From Streptomyces xanthii (GTDB lineage Bacteria; Actinomycetota; Actinomycetes; Streptomycetales; Streptomycetaceae): DNA of 64,000 nucleotides. The first letter of the stretch is position 1; each line of letters starts with the position of its first letter. Position numbers and translations under genes: made by a program. Positions 8,239 through 16,459 of this stretch are shown here, piece after piece. The stretch spans positions 1,488,001 to 1,552,000 of the forward strand of contig NZ_CP061281.1 of the NCBI RefSeq assembly GCF_014621695.1, in the 5' to 3' direction. A model generated the notes under the pieces. That model saw nothing but the letters and a program-made list of their open reading frames with translations. It was not told the DNA's origin and made no database searches.

Positions 8239-10077
8239 TCAGTCCGCCGTCAGCCGGCGGGCCGGGACGATCTCCTGTTCCTGGTCCGGGCTGGACCACA
8301 GGAGCTTCATGTGGGCCTCGCCGGTGTTCTCCGTGTAGTCGATCCGGATGGCGTGCCGGGTGCCGGCCGTGAGGCGCACCGTCCCCTTGTCGACGCGCGG
8401 GCCGTGCGGATCCGAGGCGTCGACGACCAGCTTGCCGTCGATCCAGACGCGGGCGGTGTCGTCGGAGACGGTGGTGAGGGTGTAGTTCTCCGTGCGCGGG
8501 GCGGTCAGATGGCCGCTCCAGCGGACGGAGAAGGTGTCCGCGGGGATGCTCGGGTCGGGTGAACCGGCGTACTTCCAGGCGTGGTTGACGGTCGGGTCGA
8601 CGCGGGTGATCTTCGGGTCGCCGCTGAGCGTGGCGTTGTCGAAGATCTCCTGCTTGAGGCCGTGACCGGTGCTCGTGGGTGTCTCGGGGCCCGTGTCGAC
8701 GGTCAGCCGGACGACGGTGGCGATGTCGTTGGTGGGCCCGCCGGACGGGGTGAGGTCGTAGCCGTCGCCGGAGCGGGTGACGGTGACCTCCTGGTCGCTG
8801 CCGAGCACGCGCGCGTGCGCGATCTTGAAGTCGGTGCGGGCCTTGAGGTGCAGCGGCTGTCCGGCGGCGGGCCAGTCGGTGACGGCGGCGTACAGCACGT
8901 CGCCCTTGCGGCTGACCGAGCCCCAGGCCGGCTCGTCGACAAGGCCTCCGTAGCGGGCCCCGTACACGGCCTCGCCCTGGCCGTCCGCGCGGAGCCAGTC
9001 GCCCATCTGCTTCAGGCGGTCCACGGACTGCCGCGGAATGCCGCCGCGGCTGTCCGGGCCGACGTTCAGCAGGTAGTTGCCGCTGCGCGAGGACGTGGCG
9101 AGCAGGTTACGGACGAGACTGCCGGGGGACTTCCAGTTCTGGTCGTAACGGGCGTAGCCCCAGTGCCCGTTGAGGGTCATGCACGACTCCCAGAGCTGGC
9201 CGTCGACCGGGGCGTCGGGGATGGTCTGCTCGGGGGTGCCGTAGTCGCCGTCGACGACGCGGCGCTTGCCGACGCGGTTGTTGACGACGAGGTCCGGGTC
9301 GAGGTCGTGGAGGTAGGCCTCCAGGCGCTCGCCGTCGCGCGCGGTCCACGGGTTGTGCGGGTCCTCGGTGTCCCATTCTCCGTCGAACCACAGCAGGGCC
9401 GGGTCGTAGGAGTCGACGAGCTCCTTGAGCTGGGCGTACATGCGCTTCTCGTACTTCGGGAAGGTCGCGGGGTCCGGGAAGTCCGGGTCGTGCCAGTCCC
9501 AGATCGAGTAGTAGAAGCCGAGCTTGATGCCCGCGTCGTCGGCGGCCTTCTTCAGTTCGGCGAGGATGTCGCGGTTCTTGTCGAAGGACGAATGGTCGCG
9601 CAGGTTCCAGGAGTTGACCTTCGTGGGCCACATCGCGTAACCCTCGTGATGCTTGGACGTGATGACGATGTACTTCATCCCCGCGTCCTTGGCGGTCTTC
9701 ACGACGGCCTTCGCGTCGAAGTCGGCGGGGTCGAACGTCGCCGCCTTCTTCTCGTACGCGTCTGTGGGGATCTTGCACGAGCGCTGGATCCACTCGGCGT
9801 CGCGGCAGACGGTGCCGTCGGCCCGCGGGTACTCGCCCTCCCAGTTGGAGTAGGCGCCGAAGTGGATGAACATGCCGAAGCGGTCCTGGCGCCACCAGTC
9901 GGTGCGCTCGGACGTGAAGGGGTCGTCGTGGGCGTAGTCCGTGCCGGGCCCCGCGGCGGTGGCGCCGGAGGCCGCCGGCGCCTCGGACGGGGCGGCGGAG
10001 ACCGGCCCGGCGGCCGTGGCCGTCAGGGTCGCGGCGAGCAGGACGGCGAGTCCCGCGATGCTTCGCTGAATGCGCAT
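8239..10077 (-). CDS. secreted GH29 alpha-L-fucosidase with C-terminal PA14 domain (612 aa)
   Basis: Extracellular retaining fucosidase that removes alpha-linked fucose from glycans. The ATG at 10077 starts a Sec signal peptide (MRIQRSIAGLAVLLAATLTA ... VSAAPS) after a GGGAG ribosome site; the longer upstream frame has no signal. The GH29 barrel shows RFGMFIHFGAYSNWEGEY near its start, ITSKHHEGYAMW, FYYSIWDWHDPDF, and the nucleophile Asp in LLWFDGEWD (about residue 226). GNYLLNVGPDSRGGI is a further family hallmark. The last 140 residues (EIFDNATLSG ... MKLLWSSPDQEQEIVPARRL) are a PA14 carbohydrate-binding module. It is divergent from the GH89 gene. Confidence 0.93.
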   Translation of the reverse strand: MRIQRSIAGLAVLLAATLTATAAGPVSAAPSEAPAASGATAAGPGTDYAHDDPFTSERTDWWRQDRFGMFIHFGAYSNWEGEYPRADGTVCRDAEWIQRSCKIPTDAYEKKAATFDPADFDAKAVVKTAKDAGMKYIVITSKHHEGYAMWPTKVNSWNLRDHSSFDKNRDILAELKKAADDAGIKLGFYYSIWDWHDPDFPDPATFPKYEKRMYAQLKELVDSYDPALLWFDGEWDTEDPHNPWTARDGERLEAYLHDLDPDLVVNNRVGKRRVVDGDYGTPEQTIPDAPVDGQLWESCMTLNGHWGYARYDQNWKSPGSLVRNLLATSSRSGNYLLNVGPDSRGGIPRQSVDRLKQMGDWLRADGQGEAVYGARYGGLVDEPAWGSVSRKGDVLYAAVTDWPAAGQPLHLKARTDFKIAHARVLGSDQEVTVTRSGDGYDLTPSGGPTNDIATVVRLTVDTGPETPTSTGHGLKQEIFDNATLSGDPKITRVDPTVNHAWKYAGSPDPSIPADTFSVRWSGHLTAPRTENYTLTTVSDDTARVWIDGKLVVDASDPHGPRVDKGTVRLTAGTRHAIRIDYTENTGEAHMKLLWSSPDQEQEIVPARRLTAD

Positions 10078-10166
10078 GGTGCGGCTCCCGGGGTGTGGGT
10101 ACGTCGGTGCATGCGTGGCGCGTGGGACCTGAGGCGAACCAAACGCATCGGAACGTAGAGGCGCAT

Positions 10167-10177
10167 ACATCGGATGT
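10167..10177. promoter_or_regulatory. candidate operator ACATCGGATGT
   Basis: A perfect inverted repeat with 5-bp arms around a central G. A close relative, ACATCCGATGA, lies 75 bp away on the GH89 side. It is placed 90 bp upstream of the fucosidase start. The regulator is unknown. Confidence 0.45.
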
Positions 10178-10241
10178 CAATGCATCCTGCACCCGCCCAC
10201 TGCGGCCACAGCGGGCGCGAATCAGCCATCCCGACGGCACC

Positions 10242-10252
10242 ACATCCGATGA
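10242..10252. promoter_or_regulatory. candidate operator ACATCCGATGA
   Basis: One base short of a perfect palindrome and matching the complement of the 10167 site at ten of eleven positions. It is followed by GAATCGATGCG. It lies 131 bp upstream of the GH89 start. Confidence 0.4.
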
Positions 10253-10382
10253 ATCGATGCGCGATCCGGCCGCAGCGAGCGGGGGCGCCGCCGCCCCGCG
10301 GAGCGCGTCGTTCACCTGTCCCCTGCCGGGGCTTCGGCATGGCGTCACGTCCGGCGGGGGTCGCGCCGGGTATGCAGGAGCC

Positions 10383-12578
10383 ATGCCGCTGGCTCGCCGT
10401 ACGCTCCTGACCGCGCTCGCCGGATCGGCCGCGGTGTCCTGCACCGCCGGGGCCGACCGGGCCGACGCCCTGCCCTCCTCCGCCGCGACCGGCGGCGCCG
10501 CCGCACGCGCCGCGCGCCGTCTGCTCGGACCCGCCGCGGACCAGCTGGACTTCGATCCGCCGGGCGGCCCGCACGACACCTACCGGGTGGCGGCCTCGGG
10601 TGGCCGGATCCGGGTGACGGGCTCCTCGCCGGCCGTGCAGCTGGCCGGTCTGCGCCGGTACTTGAAGGACGTCGTGCACGCCAACATCTCCTGGGCGGGC
10701 GAGCAGGTGGACCTGCCGGACCGGCTGCCGCTGCCGGCACGGGCGCTGTCCGGGCACGCGGGCGTGCCGCACCGGTTCGTGCTCAACGACACGAACGACG
10801 GCTACACCGGGGCGTACCACGATTGGGCGTACTGGGAGCGGGAGCTGGACGTGCTCGCGCTGCACGGGTTCAACGAAGTGTTCGTGCAGGCCGGCGCGGA
10901 CGCGCTCTACCACCGGGTGTTCCGCGGGTTCGGGTACACGGACGCCGAGCTGCGGGACTGGATCCCCTCCCCCGCGCACCAGCCGTGGTGGCTGCTGCAG
11001 AACATGGCGGGCCCGGCGGGCGGGCCCGTCTCGGCGCAGTTGCTCGCGGCGCGCGCCCGGCTCGGGCGCCGGATCGCGGACCGGGTGCGGGAGTTGGGCA
11101 TGGAGCCGGTGCTCCCCGGCTACTTCGGGACGGTGCCGCCGGGCTTCGCGGACCGCAATCCCGGGGCGCACGTGGTGCCGCAGGGCGACTGGTACGGGTA
11201 CCGGCGCCCCGAGTGGCTGGATCCGCGCGGCCGGCAGTTCGCCTCGGTGGCCGCCGCGTTCTACCGGGAACAGGAGAAGCTGTTCGGCCCCGCCCGCCTG
11301 TTCAAGATGGATCTGCTGCACGAGGGCGGCAGCGCGGGCGACGTGCCGGTCGGGGAAGCGGCGCGCGGCGTCGAGAGGGGCCTGCGGGACGCGCACGGCG
11401 ACGCGGTCTGGGTGATCCTCGGCTGGCGGCACAATCCGCCGCGGGCGATCGTGGACGCCATCGACAAGCGGCACATGCTGGTGGTTGACGGGCTCTCCGA
11501 CCGGTTCACGAGCATCACCGACCGGGACGCGGACTGGGGCGGCACGCCGTACGCGTTCGGCTCGATCTGGAACTTCGGCGGGCACACCGTGCTCGGGGCC
11601 AACACCCGGGACTGGGCAGAGCTGTTCCCGGCCTGGCGGGACCGTCCGGGCAGCGCGCTGCGCGGTACGGCGCTGCTGCCGGAGGCGGCCGACAACAATC
11701 CGGCCGCGTTCGAGCTGTTCTCCGAACTCGCCTGGACCGACGGGGCGTTGGACCTCGAGAGCTGGTTCGAGGCGTATGCCGTGGCCCGGTACGGGGAGCG
11801 GGACGCGCGGGCCGTCGCCGCCTGGGACGTGCTGCGGCGCACCGCGTACGGGACGACCCGCGCGGACGAGTGGGCGGAGGGCGCGGACGGGCTCTTCGGG
11901 GCGCGCCCCTCGCTCAAGGCCGTGTCGGCCGCGACGTGGTCGCCGAAGCGGCTGCGCTACGACGCGGGCGAGTTCGAGAAGGCACTCGGTCATCTGCTGG
12001 CGGTGCGGCCCGGTCTGCGCGGTTCGTCGGCGTACCGCACCGACCTGCTCGACGTGGCACGGCAGGCGCTCTCCAACCGCAGTCGGTCACTGCTGCCGCG
12101 GATCAGGGCGGCGTACGAGGCGAAGGACGCGGCCGGGTTCGACCGGCTGTGCGCGGACTGGCTCTCCCTCATGACGCTGCTGGACCGGCTGCTCGCCACC
12201 GACTCCCGCCATCTGCTGGGCCGTTGGGTCGCCGAGGCGCGCGCCTGGGGCGCCGACACCGCCGAGCGGAACCGGCTCGCGCAGGACGCGCTGTCGATCG
12301 TGACGGTGTGGGGGACGCGGTCGGGTGCGGCGGCGGGCCTGCACGACTACGCGAACCGGGAGTGGGCGGGCCTGGTCGGCGGGCTGTACCGCAAGCGCTG
12401 GGCGGCGTACTTCTCCGAGCTGCGGGCCGCGCTCGGTGCGGGGCGCGCGCCCGGGAAGCAGGACTGGTACGCGTTCGACTCCGCGTGGATCCGCGATCCG
12501 GGGGCGCTCGCGACGCGGCCCACCGGCAGCACGTACGACCTGGCGGTTCAGGTGCGGGACCGGTTGCGGCAGGGCTGA
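10383..12578 (+). CDS. exported GH89 alpha-N-acetylglucosaminidase (731 aa)
   Basis: NAGLU-family enzyme that releases terminal alpha-GlcNAc, as found on mucin glycans and heparan-type chains. The N-terminus MPLARRTLLTALAGSAAVSC has a twin-arginine pattern and a possible lipobox Cys at residue 20, so it may be Tat-exported and lipid-anchored. GH89 marks: LRRYLKDVVHANISW in the N-domain, ALHGFNEVFVQAG opening the barrel, PSPAHQPWWLLQNM, EPVLPGYFGTVPPGF and FKMDLLHEGG. The length suits the bacterial family. ATG 10383 follows AGGAG closely (2-nt spacing), while the in-frame upstream extension has no signal. It pairs functionally with the divergent fucosidase. Confidence 0.9.
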   Translation: MPLARRTLLTALAGSAAVSCTAGADRADALPSSAATGGAAARAARRLLGPAADQLDFDPPGGPHDTYRVAASGGRIRVTGSSPAVQLAGLRRYLKDVVHANISWAGEQVDLPDRLPLPARALSGHAGVPHRFVLNDTNDGYTGAYHDWAYWERELDVLALHGFNEVFVQAGADALYHRVFRGFGYTDAELRDWIPSPAHQPWWLLQNMAGPAGGPVSAQLLAARARLGRRIADRVRELGMEPVLPGYFGTVPPGFADRNPGAHVVPQGDWYGYRRPEWLDPRGRQFASVAAAFYREQEKLFGPARLFKMDLLHEGGSAGDVPVGEAARGVERGLRDAHGDAVWVILGWRHNPPRAIVDAIDKRHMLVVDGLSDRFTSITDRDADWGGTPYAFGSIWNFGGHTVLGANTRDWAELFPAWRDRPGSALRGTALLPEAADNNPAAFELFSELAWTDGALDLESWFEAYAVARYGERDARAVAAWDVLRRTAYGTTRADEWAEGADGLFGARPSLKAVSAATWSPKRLRYDAGEFEKALGHLLAVRPGLRGSSAYRTDLLDVARQALSNRSRSLLPRIRAAYEAKDAAGFDRLCADWLSLMTLLDRLLATDSRHLLGRWVAEARAWGADTAERNRLAQDALSIVTVWGTRSGAAAGLHDYANREWAGLVGGLYRKRWAAYFSELRAALGAGRAPGKQDWYAFDSAWIRDPGALATRPTGSTYDLAVQVRDRLRQG

Positions 12579-12642
12579 ACGGGACCCGCTCCGCAGACGT
12601 CTGACGGCTGTTCGACGGGTGTACGTGCCGCCGGATCTCTGG

Positions 12643-12657
12643 TAGGAAACCTTCCTA
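12643..12657. promoter_or_regulatory. palindrome TAGGAAACCTTCCTA upstream of chitosanase
   Basis: Six-base arms TAGGAA/TTCCTA around ACC, 38 bp before the chitosanase start. Chitosanase genes of Streptomyces are known to be controlled by a ROK-family repressor, CsnR, at an AGGAAA-type palindrome; this fits that description by inference. Confidence 0.55.
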
Positions 12658-12694
12658 ACAGTCGGCGGAACGTTCAACTCCCCCAGGAGGAACC

Positions 12695-13525
12695 GTGCCC
12701 ACCCCCCACATACGCACCTCCCGTCGCACGCTGCTCACCCTCATCGGCGCCACCGTCGTAGCGGCGCCGCTGCTCACCACCCAGATCGCCGGGGCCGCCG
12801 GGTTGCCGGCGCATGCGGTCGGGCTCGACGACCCGGCGAAGAAGGAGATCGCCATGCAGCTCGTGTCGAGCGCCGAGAACTCCTCGCTCGACTGGAAGGC
12901 CCAGTACCGGTACATCGAGGACATCGGTGACGGCCGCGGCTACACGGCGGGCATCATCGGGTTCTGCTCCGGCACCGGCGACATGCTCGACCTCGTCGAG
13001 CTCTACACCCGGCGCGAGCCGGACAACCCCCTCGCCGCGTACCTGCCCGCCCTGCGCGCGGTCGACGGCAGCGACTCGCACGAGGGCCTGGACCCGGGCT
13101 TCCCCGACGCCTGGGCCGAGGCTGCCCGCGACAGCGCCTTCCGGCGGGCGCAGGACGACGAACGGGACCGGGTGTACTTCGACCCGGCGGTGTCCCGGGG
13201 CAAGGCCGACGGGGTCGGCACGCTCGGGCAGTTCGCGTACTACGACGCCATCGTGATGCACGGCGACGGGTCGGACCCCACCGGCTTCGGCGGGATCCGG
13301 GCGCGCGCCCTCCGCGCGGCTCAGCCGCCGGCGCGGGGCGGGGACGAGGTGGAGTGGCTCGACGCGTTCCTCGACGCGCGGGTGTGGGCCATGAAGCAGG
13401 AGGAGGCGCACAGTGACACCAGCCGGGTCGACACCGCTCAGCGGGTTTTCCTCCGGAAGGGGAACCTGGGGCTCGAGACGCCGCTCGACTGGAAGGTGTA
13501 CGGGGATGCGTATCACATTGGGTGA
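12695..13525 (+). CDS. secreted GH46 chitosanase (276 aa)
   Basis: Endo-chitosanase cleaving beta-1,4 links in partly deacetylated chitosan outside the cell. GTG 12695 follows an ideal AGGAGGAA (12685-12692). The N-terminus contains a twin-arginine signal, TSRRTLLTLIG, ending near GAAGLPAHA. The GH46 catalytic acid is Glu61 in SSAENSSLDW and the second catalytic acid is Asp79 in EDIGDGRGYT. Their 18-residue spacing matches the well-studied Streptomyces N174 enzyme (Glu22/Asp40). GIIGFCSGTGDML is another hallmark. A single gene, probably induced by chito-oligosaccharides through the upstream palindrome. Confidence 0.95.
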   Translation: MPTPHIRTSRRTLLTLIGATVVAAPLLTTQIAGAAGLPAHAVGLDDPAKKEIAMQLVSSAENSSLDWKAQYRYIEDIGDGRGYTAGIIGFCSGTGDMLDLVELYTRREPDNPLAAYLPALRAVDGSDSHEGLDPGFPDAWAEAARDSAFRRAQDDERDRVYFDPAVSRGKADGVGTLGQFAYYDAIVMHGDGSDPTGFGGIRARALRAAQPPARGGDEVEWLDAFLDARVWAMKQEEAHSDTSRVDTAQRVFLRKGNLGLETPLDWKVYGDAYHIG

Positions 13526-13615
13526 GTTGGTCCAGGCCCCGCTGGGGTGCGGGGAGTCGGGCTGCGCGAACTCGTCTGCCTGGTCCGGCGCGTGCGCGTC
13601 TGCCGGTAGCGTCGT

Positions 13616-13645
13616 GGCTGGTCGCGCAGTTCCCCGCGCCCCTGA
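13616..13645. repeat. 30-bp dispersed repeat, copy 1
   Basis: Thirty bases beginning GGCTGGTCGCGCAGTTCCCC are identical to 30000-30029. Both copies lie between converging genes, just before stem-loops. I believe this element recurs widely in Streptomyces intergenic DNA, but cannot check that here. Confidence 0.85.
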
Positions 13646-13663
13646 CGGCCCCTGACGGGGCGC
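13636..13663. terminator. bidirectional hairpin between chitosanase and VWA genes
   Basis: GCGCCCC (13636-13642) pairs with GGGGCGC (13657-13663) around a loop containing a repeated CCCCTGACGG. It lies between converging stop codons, so it can serve either strand. There is no long T run. Confidence 0.55.
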
Positions 13664-13684
13664 TTCCCGCACGGTGTCGCGCTC

Positions 13685-15034
13685 TCAGCCGATCGTGACC
13701 ACTCGGGCCCAGTCCGGGGGGCCGTCGGGCTCGTAGTCCTCGTCGTTCTCGTTCACCCGGCGGGCGGGCCGCGGGAAGAGGCCCACCACCGTGCGGCAGG
13801 GCGGGCGTTCGGAGGGCCAGGGGGTCTGGCCGTCGGTCAGGGCGACGATCACGTCGGGGCCCGGGCCGCGGCGCAGGGCCGTCGCGAAGCCCGAGCGCAG
13901 GTCGGTGCCGCCCCCGCCCACGAGTTCCAGGCTCTCCGCGCGGCAGAGCGGGACCGCGACCCCGGCCGCCGCGTCGCACGAGACGACCGAGACGAGGTCG
14001 CGCCGGCCGCCCACCGCGCGGGCGATCGCGGCCACCTCCAGCAGGGCGCTGCCGAGTTCGGCGTCGCTCACCGAGCCGGACGTGTCGATGACCACGCAGA
14101 CGCGGGGCGGCGTGCGGCGCAGGCTCGGCAGGATGACGCCGGGCAGCGAGGCGGAGCGGCGCGAGGGTCGCCGGTAGCTGTGGTTCTCGCCGACGCCGGG
14201 GGCGCCCGCCGCCGAGCGGATCGCGGCGCCGAGCAACTGCCGCCAGGGCTGCGGGGGTTGGAACGCCTCGTCGGCCCAGCGCCGCCAGCCCGCGGGCGCC
14301 TCGCCGGGGGCGCCCTTGATCGCCTCGGTCACCCGGAACCGTACGGCGTCCCGCTGCTGGCGGGTGAGGCCCTGGGCGCCGTCGGGGCCCAGCTCCCAGG
14401 GGCGGGGCTCGCCGTCGGCGCCGCTGCCGCAGTCCAACCACGCCAGGTCGCCGGCGAGACCCTTCATGGAGGCGGTGCGCAGGTACTCCTCCATCAGCAG
14501 GCCGTCGCTGAGCCTCAGCCGCGAGGGCAGGACGACACCGGCGGGTCGCGGGAGGCCGTCGCCGTAGATGTCGTCGTTGATCTCGAAGTCGGCGGCGATG
14601 TTGCGGCGCAGGCGCTGGAAGGCGCCGTGCTCCTCGTGTTCGCGGGCGTAGCGGGCGCCGCGCTCGTGGTGGTCGCGCAGCAGGTGCGACACCTCGTGCA
14701 CCCAGACCCCGGCCAGGTCCTCGACGCTCATCCGGGCCACGAAGGCGGGCGAGACGTAGCAGCGCCAGTGGGCGTCGACTCCCATGGTCGGCACGGCCCG
14801 GTCCTCGACGATGTGGAGGGCGAACAGCGCGGCCGCGAGGTAGGGGCGGACCTTCACGGCGTGCAGCCGCGCGGCGAGCAGCTTCTCCATGTCGAGCGGC
14901 AGCCCGGACGTGTCGGGGGTGCGGGCGGGCGGCCGGGTGAGCGGGGCCTTCACCGGGCGCGGTGGCGGAGGCGGGGCCATGGGCCGGGGCAGGGGGCGGG
15001 GCGAGCGGCGCGGCGCCGGGTTCGTCGTCGTCAT
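13685..15034 (-). CDS. VWA-like / putative metallopeptidase protein of MoxR operon (449 aa)
   Basis: Partner of a MoxR AAA+ ATPase. The N-terminal 45 residues are Pro/Arg-rich. A putative metallopeptidase domain follows with HEVSHLLRDH (HExxH type) near residue 118. The C-terminal third is a von Willebrand A-like domain with MIDAS residues in VIDTSGSVSDAEL and LTDGQTPWP. This matches the DUF2201-type two-domain proteins. The ATG at 15034 overlaps the upstream ATPase stop (ATGA), giving coupled translation. The pair probably remodels or activates a metal- or cofactor-dependent target; the target is unknown. Confidence 0.85.
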   Translation of the reverse strand: MTTTNPAPRRSPRPLPRPMAPPPPPRPVKAPLTRPPARTPDTSGLPLDMEKLLAARLHAVKVRPYLAAALFALHIVEDRAVPTMGVDAHWRCYVSPAFVARMSVEDLAGVWVHEVSHLLRDHHERGARYAREHEEHGAFQRLRRNIAADFEINDDIYGDGLPRPAGVVLPSRLRLSDGLLMEEYLRTASMKGLAGDLAWLDCGSGADGEPRPWELGPDGAQGLTRQQRDAVRFRVTEAIKGAPGEAPAGWRRWADEAFQPPQPWRQLLGAAIRSAAGAPGVGENHSYRRPSRRSASLPGVILPSLRRTPPRVCVVIDTSGSVSDAELGSALLEVAAIARAVGGRRDLVSVVSCDAAAGVAVPLCRAESLELVGGGGTDLRSGFATALRRGPGPDVIVALTDGQTPWPSERPPCRTVVGLFPRPARRVNENDEDYEPDGPPDWARVVTIG

Positions 15035-16308
15035 CGGCGGGCCCCCTTCGCCGCGGCCCGGACGCGGTCCACCGAGCGGTCGGCGGTCCGGGCGATGCCG
15101 ATGACGTCGGCCAGGCGTTCCATCGCGGCCGGGACCTCCCAGGTGTCGCGGCGCAGCCCGGCCAGGGCCGTCGCGGGGGCGACCAGGAGGTCGGGGGCGC
15201 CGGTCTCCAGGGCGCGTACGAGGACGGTCCACGCCGCGTCCCAGCGGGCCTGTTCCGGGCGGGCGCCCACCGCGGCGACCACCGCTTCGAGCGCGGCCTG
15301 GCGCAGGTCGCCGCGCTCGGGGAGTTCCGCGCGGGGCGGCTGAGCGAGGAGGTCCTCCGGGTTGGGCAGGTCCATCCGGTCGAGGTGGGCGAGGAGTTCG
15401 AGCCCGGGGCCGTCGCCGACCGCGCCGCGCACGAGCAGGGCGAGCACCTCGCGCGAGACACCGGCCGCGGTGCCGAACGCCAGCAGGGTCAGCGCCGCCT
15501 CCCAGCTGCGCGGCGAGGGCCAGGCGCCGCCGCGCCGGGTCTCGGAGTTGGGCAGCCGGTGGATCAGGGTGGGGCGGGCCTCCAGAAAGCCGCAGACCGC
15601 GCGCCGGGCGAGCGCGACGGCGTCGGCGAGCCGGTCGGGGTCCAGGCTCGGCAGGGTGGCCCGGGGCCAGACGCCGCCGAGGCCCCGCACGACCACGTCG
15701 CGGTCGTGCACCCAGTACAGGTGCACGAACCGGTTCGCGAGCGGCGGGCTCAGCTCCCAGCCGTCCGCGGCGGAGGCCCGGGGGTTGGCGGCGGCCACGA
15801 TCCGTACGCCGGGCGGCAGTTGGAGCGAACCGACGCGGCGCTCCAGGACGACGCGGAGCAGCGCGGCCTGCACGGCCGGGGTCGCGGTGGACAGCTCGTC
15901 GAGGAAGAGCAGTCCGCGCCCCGCCGCGACGAGTTCGACCGCCCACTGCGGCGGCGCCATCGGAACGCCCTGCACGGCGGGGTCCTCGCCGACGATCGGC
16001 AGCCCCGAGAAGTCGGACGGCTCGTGCACGCTGGCGATCACGGTGGTCAGCGGCAGCCCGAGCGAATCGGCGAGCTGGTTCAGCGCGGCGGTCTTTCCGA
16101 TGCCGGGCTCGCCCCACAGCAGCACGGGCAGATCGGCGGCGACGGCGAGCGTCAGCGCCTCCAGCTGCTCGTCGGGCCGGGGCTCGGTCGTGGTGCACCG
16201 CAGCAGTGCCAACAGGTCCCCGGCGACGGCGAGTCGGGAGGCGGGGCTCTCATGGGGCGCGGGGGTCTGGGTGGGCGTGGCCAGAAGGGTACGGACAGTC
16301 ATGGGCAT
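15031..16308 (-). CDS. MoxR-type AAA+ ATPase (425 aa)
   Basis: AAA+ chaperone-like ATPase. Walker A is GEPGIGKTAA, Walker B LLFLDELS, sensor 1 lies in IVAAANPRAS and an arginine finger is likely in SPPLANRFVHLYW. It shares a 4-bp overlap with the downstream VWA/metallopeptidase gene and lies 151 bp after the unknown 452-aa gene. I chose ATG 16308 (MPMTVRTLL); ATG 16302 is equally possible and the longer upstream extension is Arg-rich and unlikely. The C-terminal 180 residues, less conserved, probably contact the VWA partner. Confidence 0.85.
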   Translation of the reverse strand: MPMTVRTLLATPTQTPAPHESPASRLAVAGDLLALLRCTTTEPRPDEQLEALTLAVAADLPVLLWGEPGIGKTAALNQLADSLGLPLTTVIASVHEPSDFSGLPIVGEDPAVQGVPMAPPQWAVELVAAGRGLLFLDELSTATPAVQAALLRVVLERRVGSLQLPPGVRIVAAANPRASAADGWELSPPLANRFVHLYWVHDRDVVVRGLGGVWPRATLPSLDPDRLADAVALARRAVCGFLEARPTLIHRLPNSETRRGGAWPSPRSWEAALTLLAFGTAAGVSREVLALLVRGAVGDGPGLELLAHLDRMDLPNPEDLLAQPPRAELPERGDLRQAALEAVVAAVGARPEQARWDAAWTVLVRALETGAPDLLVAPATALAGLRRDTWEVPAAMERLADVIGIARTADRSVDRVRAAAKGARR

Positions 16309-16459
16309 CACCAGGGGTGTTCGGGGACGGGACACACGCCCGTCCGGCGTTCGGAAGAAGATCGAGCGGCGTCGGCGGACGAGGGTCGCGAGCACGCGGC
16401 GGAGCCGCATCTCGGCACGGTCCGGCGCCTCTTCGGGGGTGCGGGCCGGCGACGGCTCG

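Larger units (their letters stand above)
10078..10382. other. divergent regulatory region between GH29 and GH89 genes
   Basis: This 305-bp stretch holds no gene. It carries two copies of a short palindromic element, at 10167-10177 and 10242-10252, and a further GCATCGG at 10145-10151. A single sugar-responsive regulator could serve both glycosidase promoters. Overlapping open frames here reflect base composition. Confidence 0.6.
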
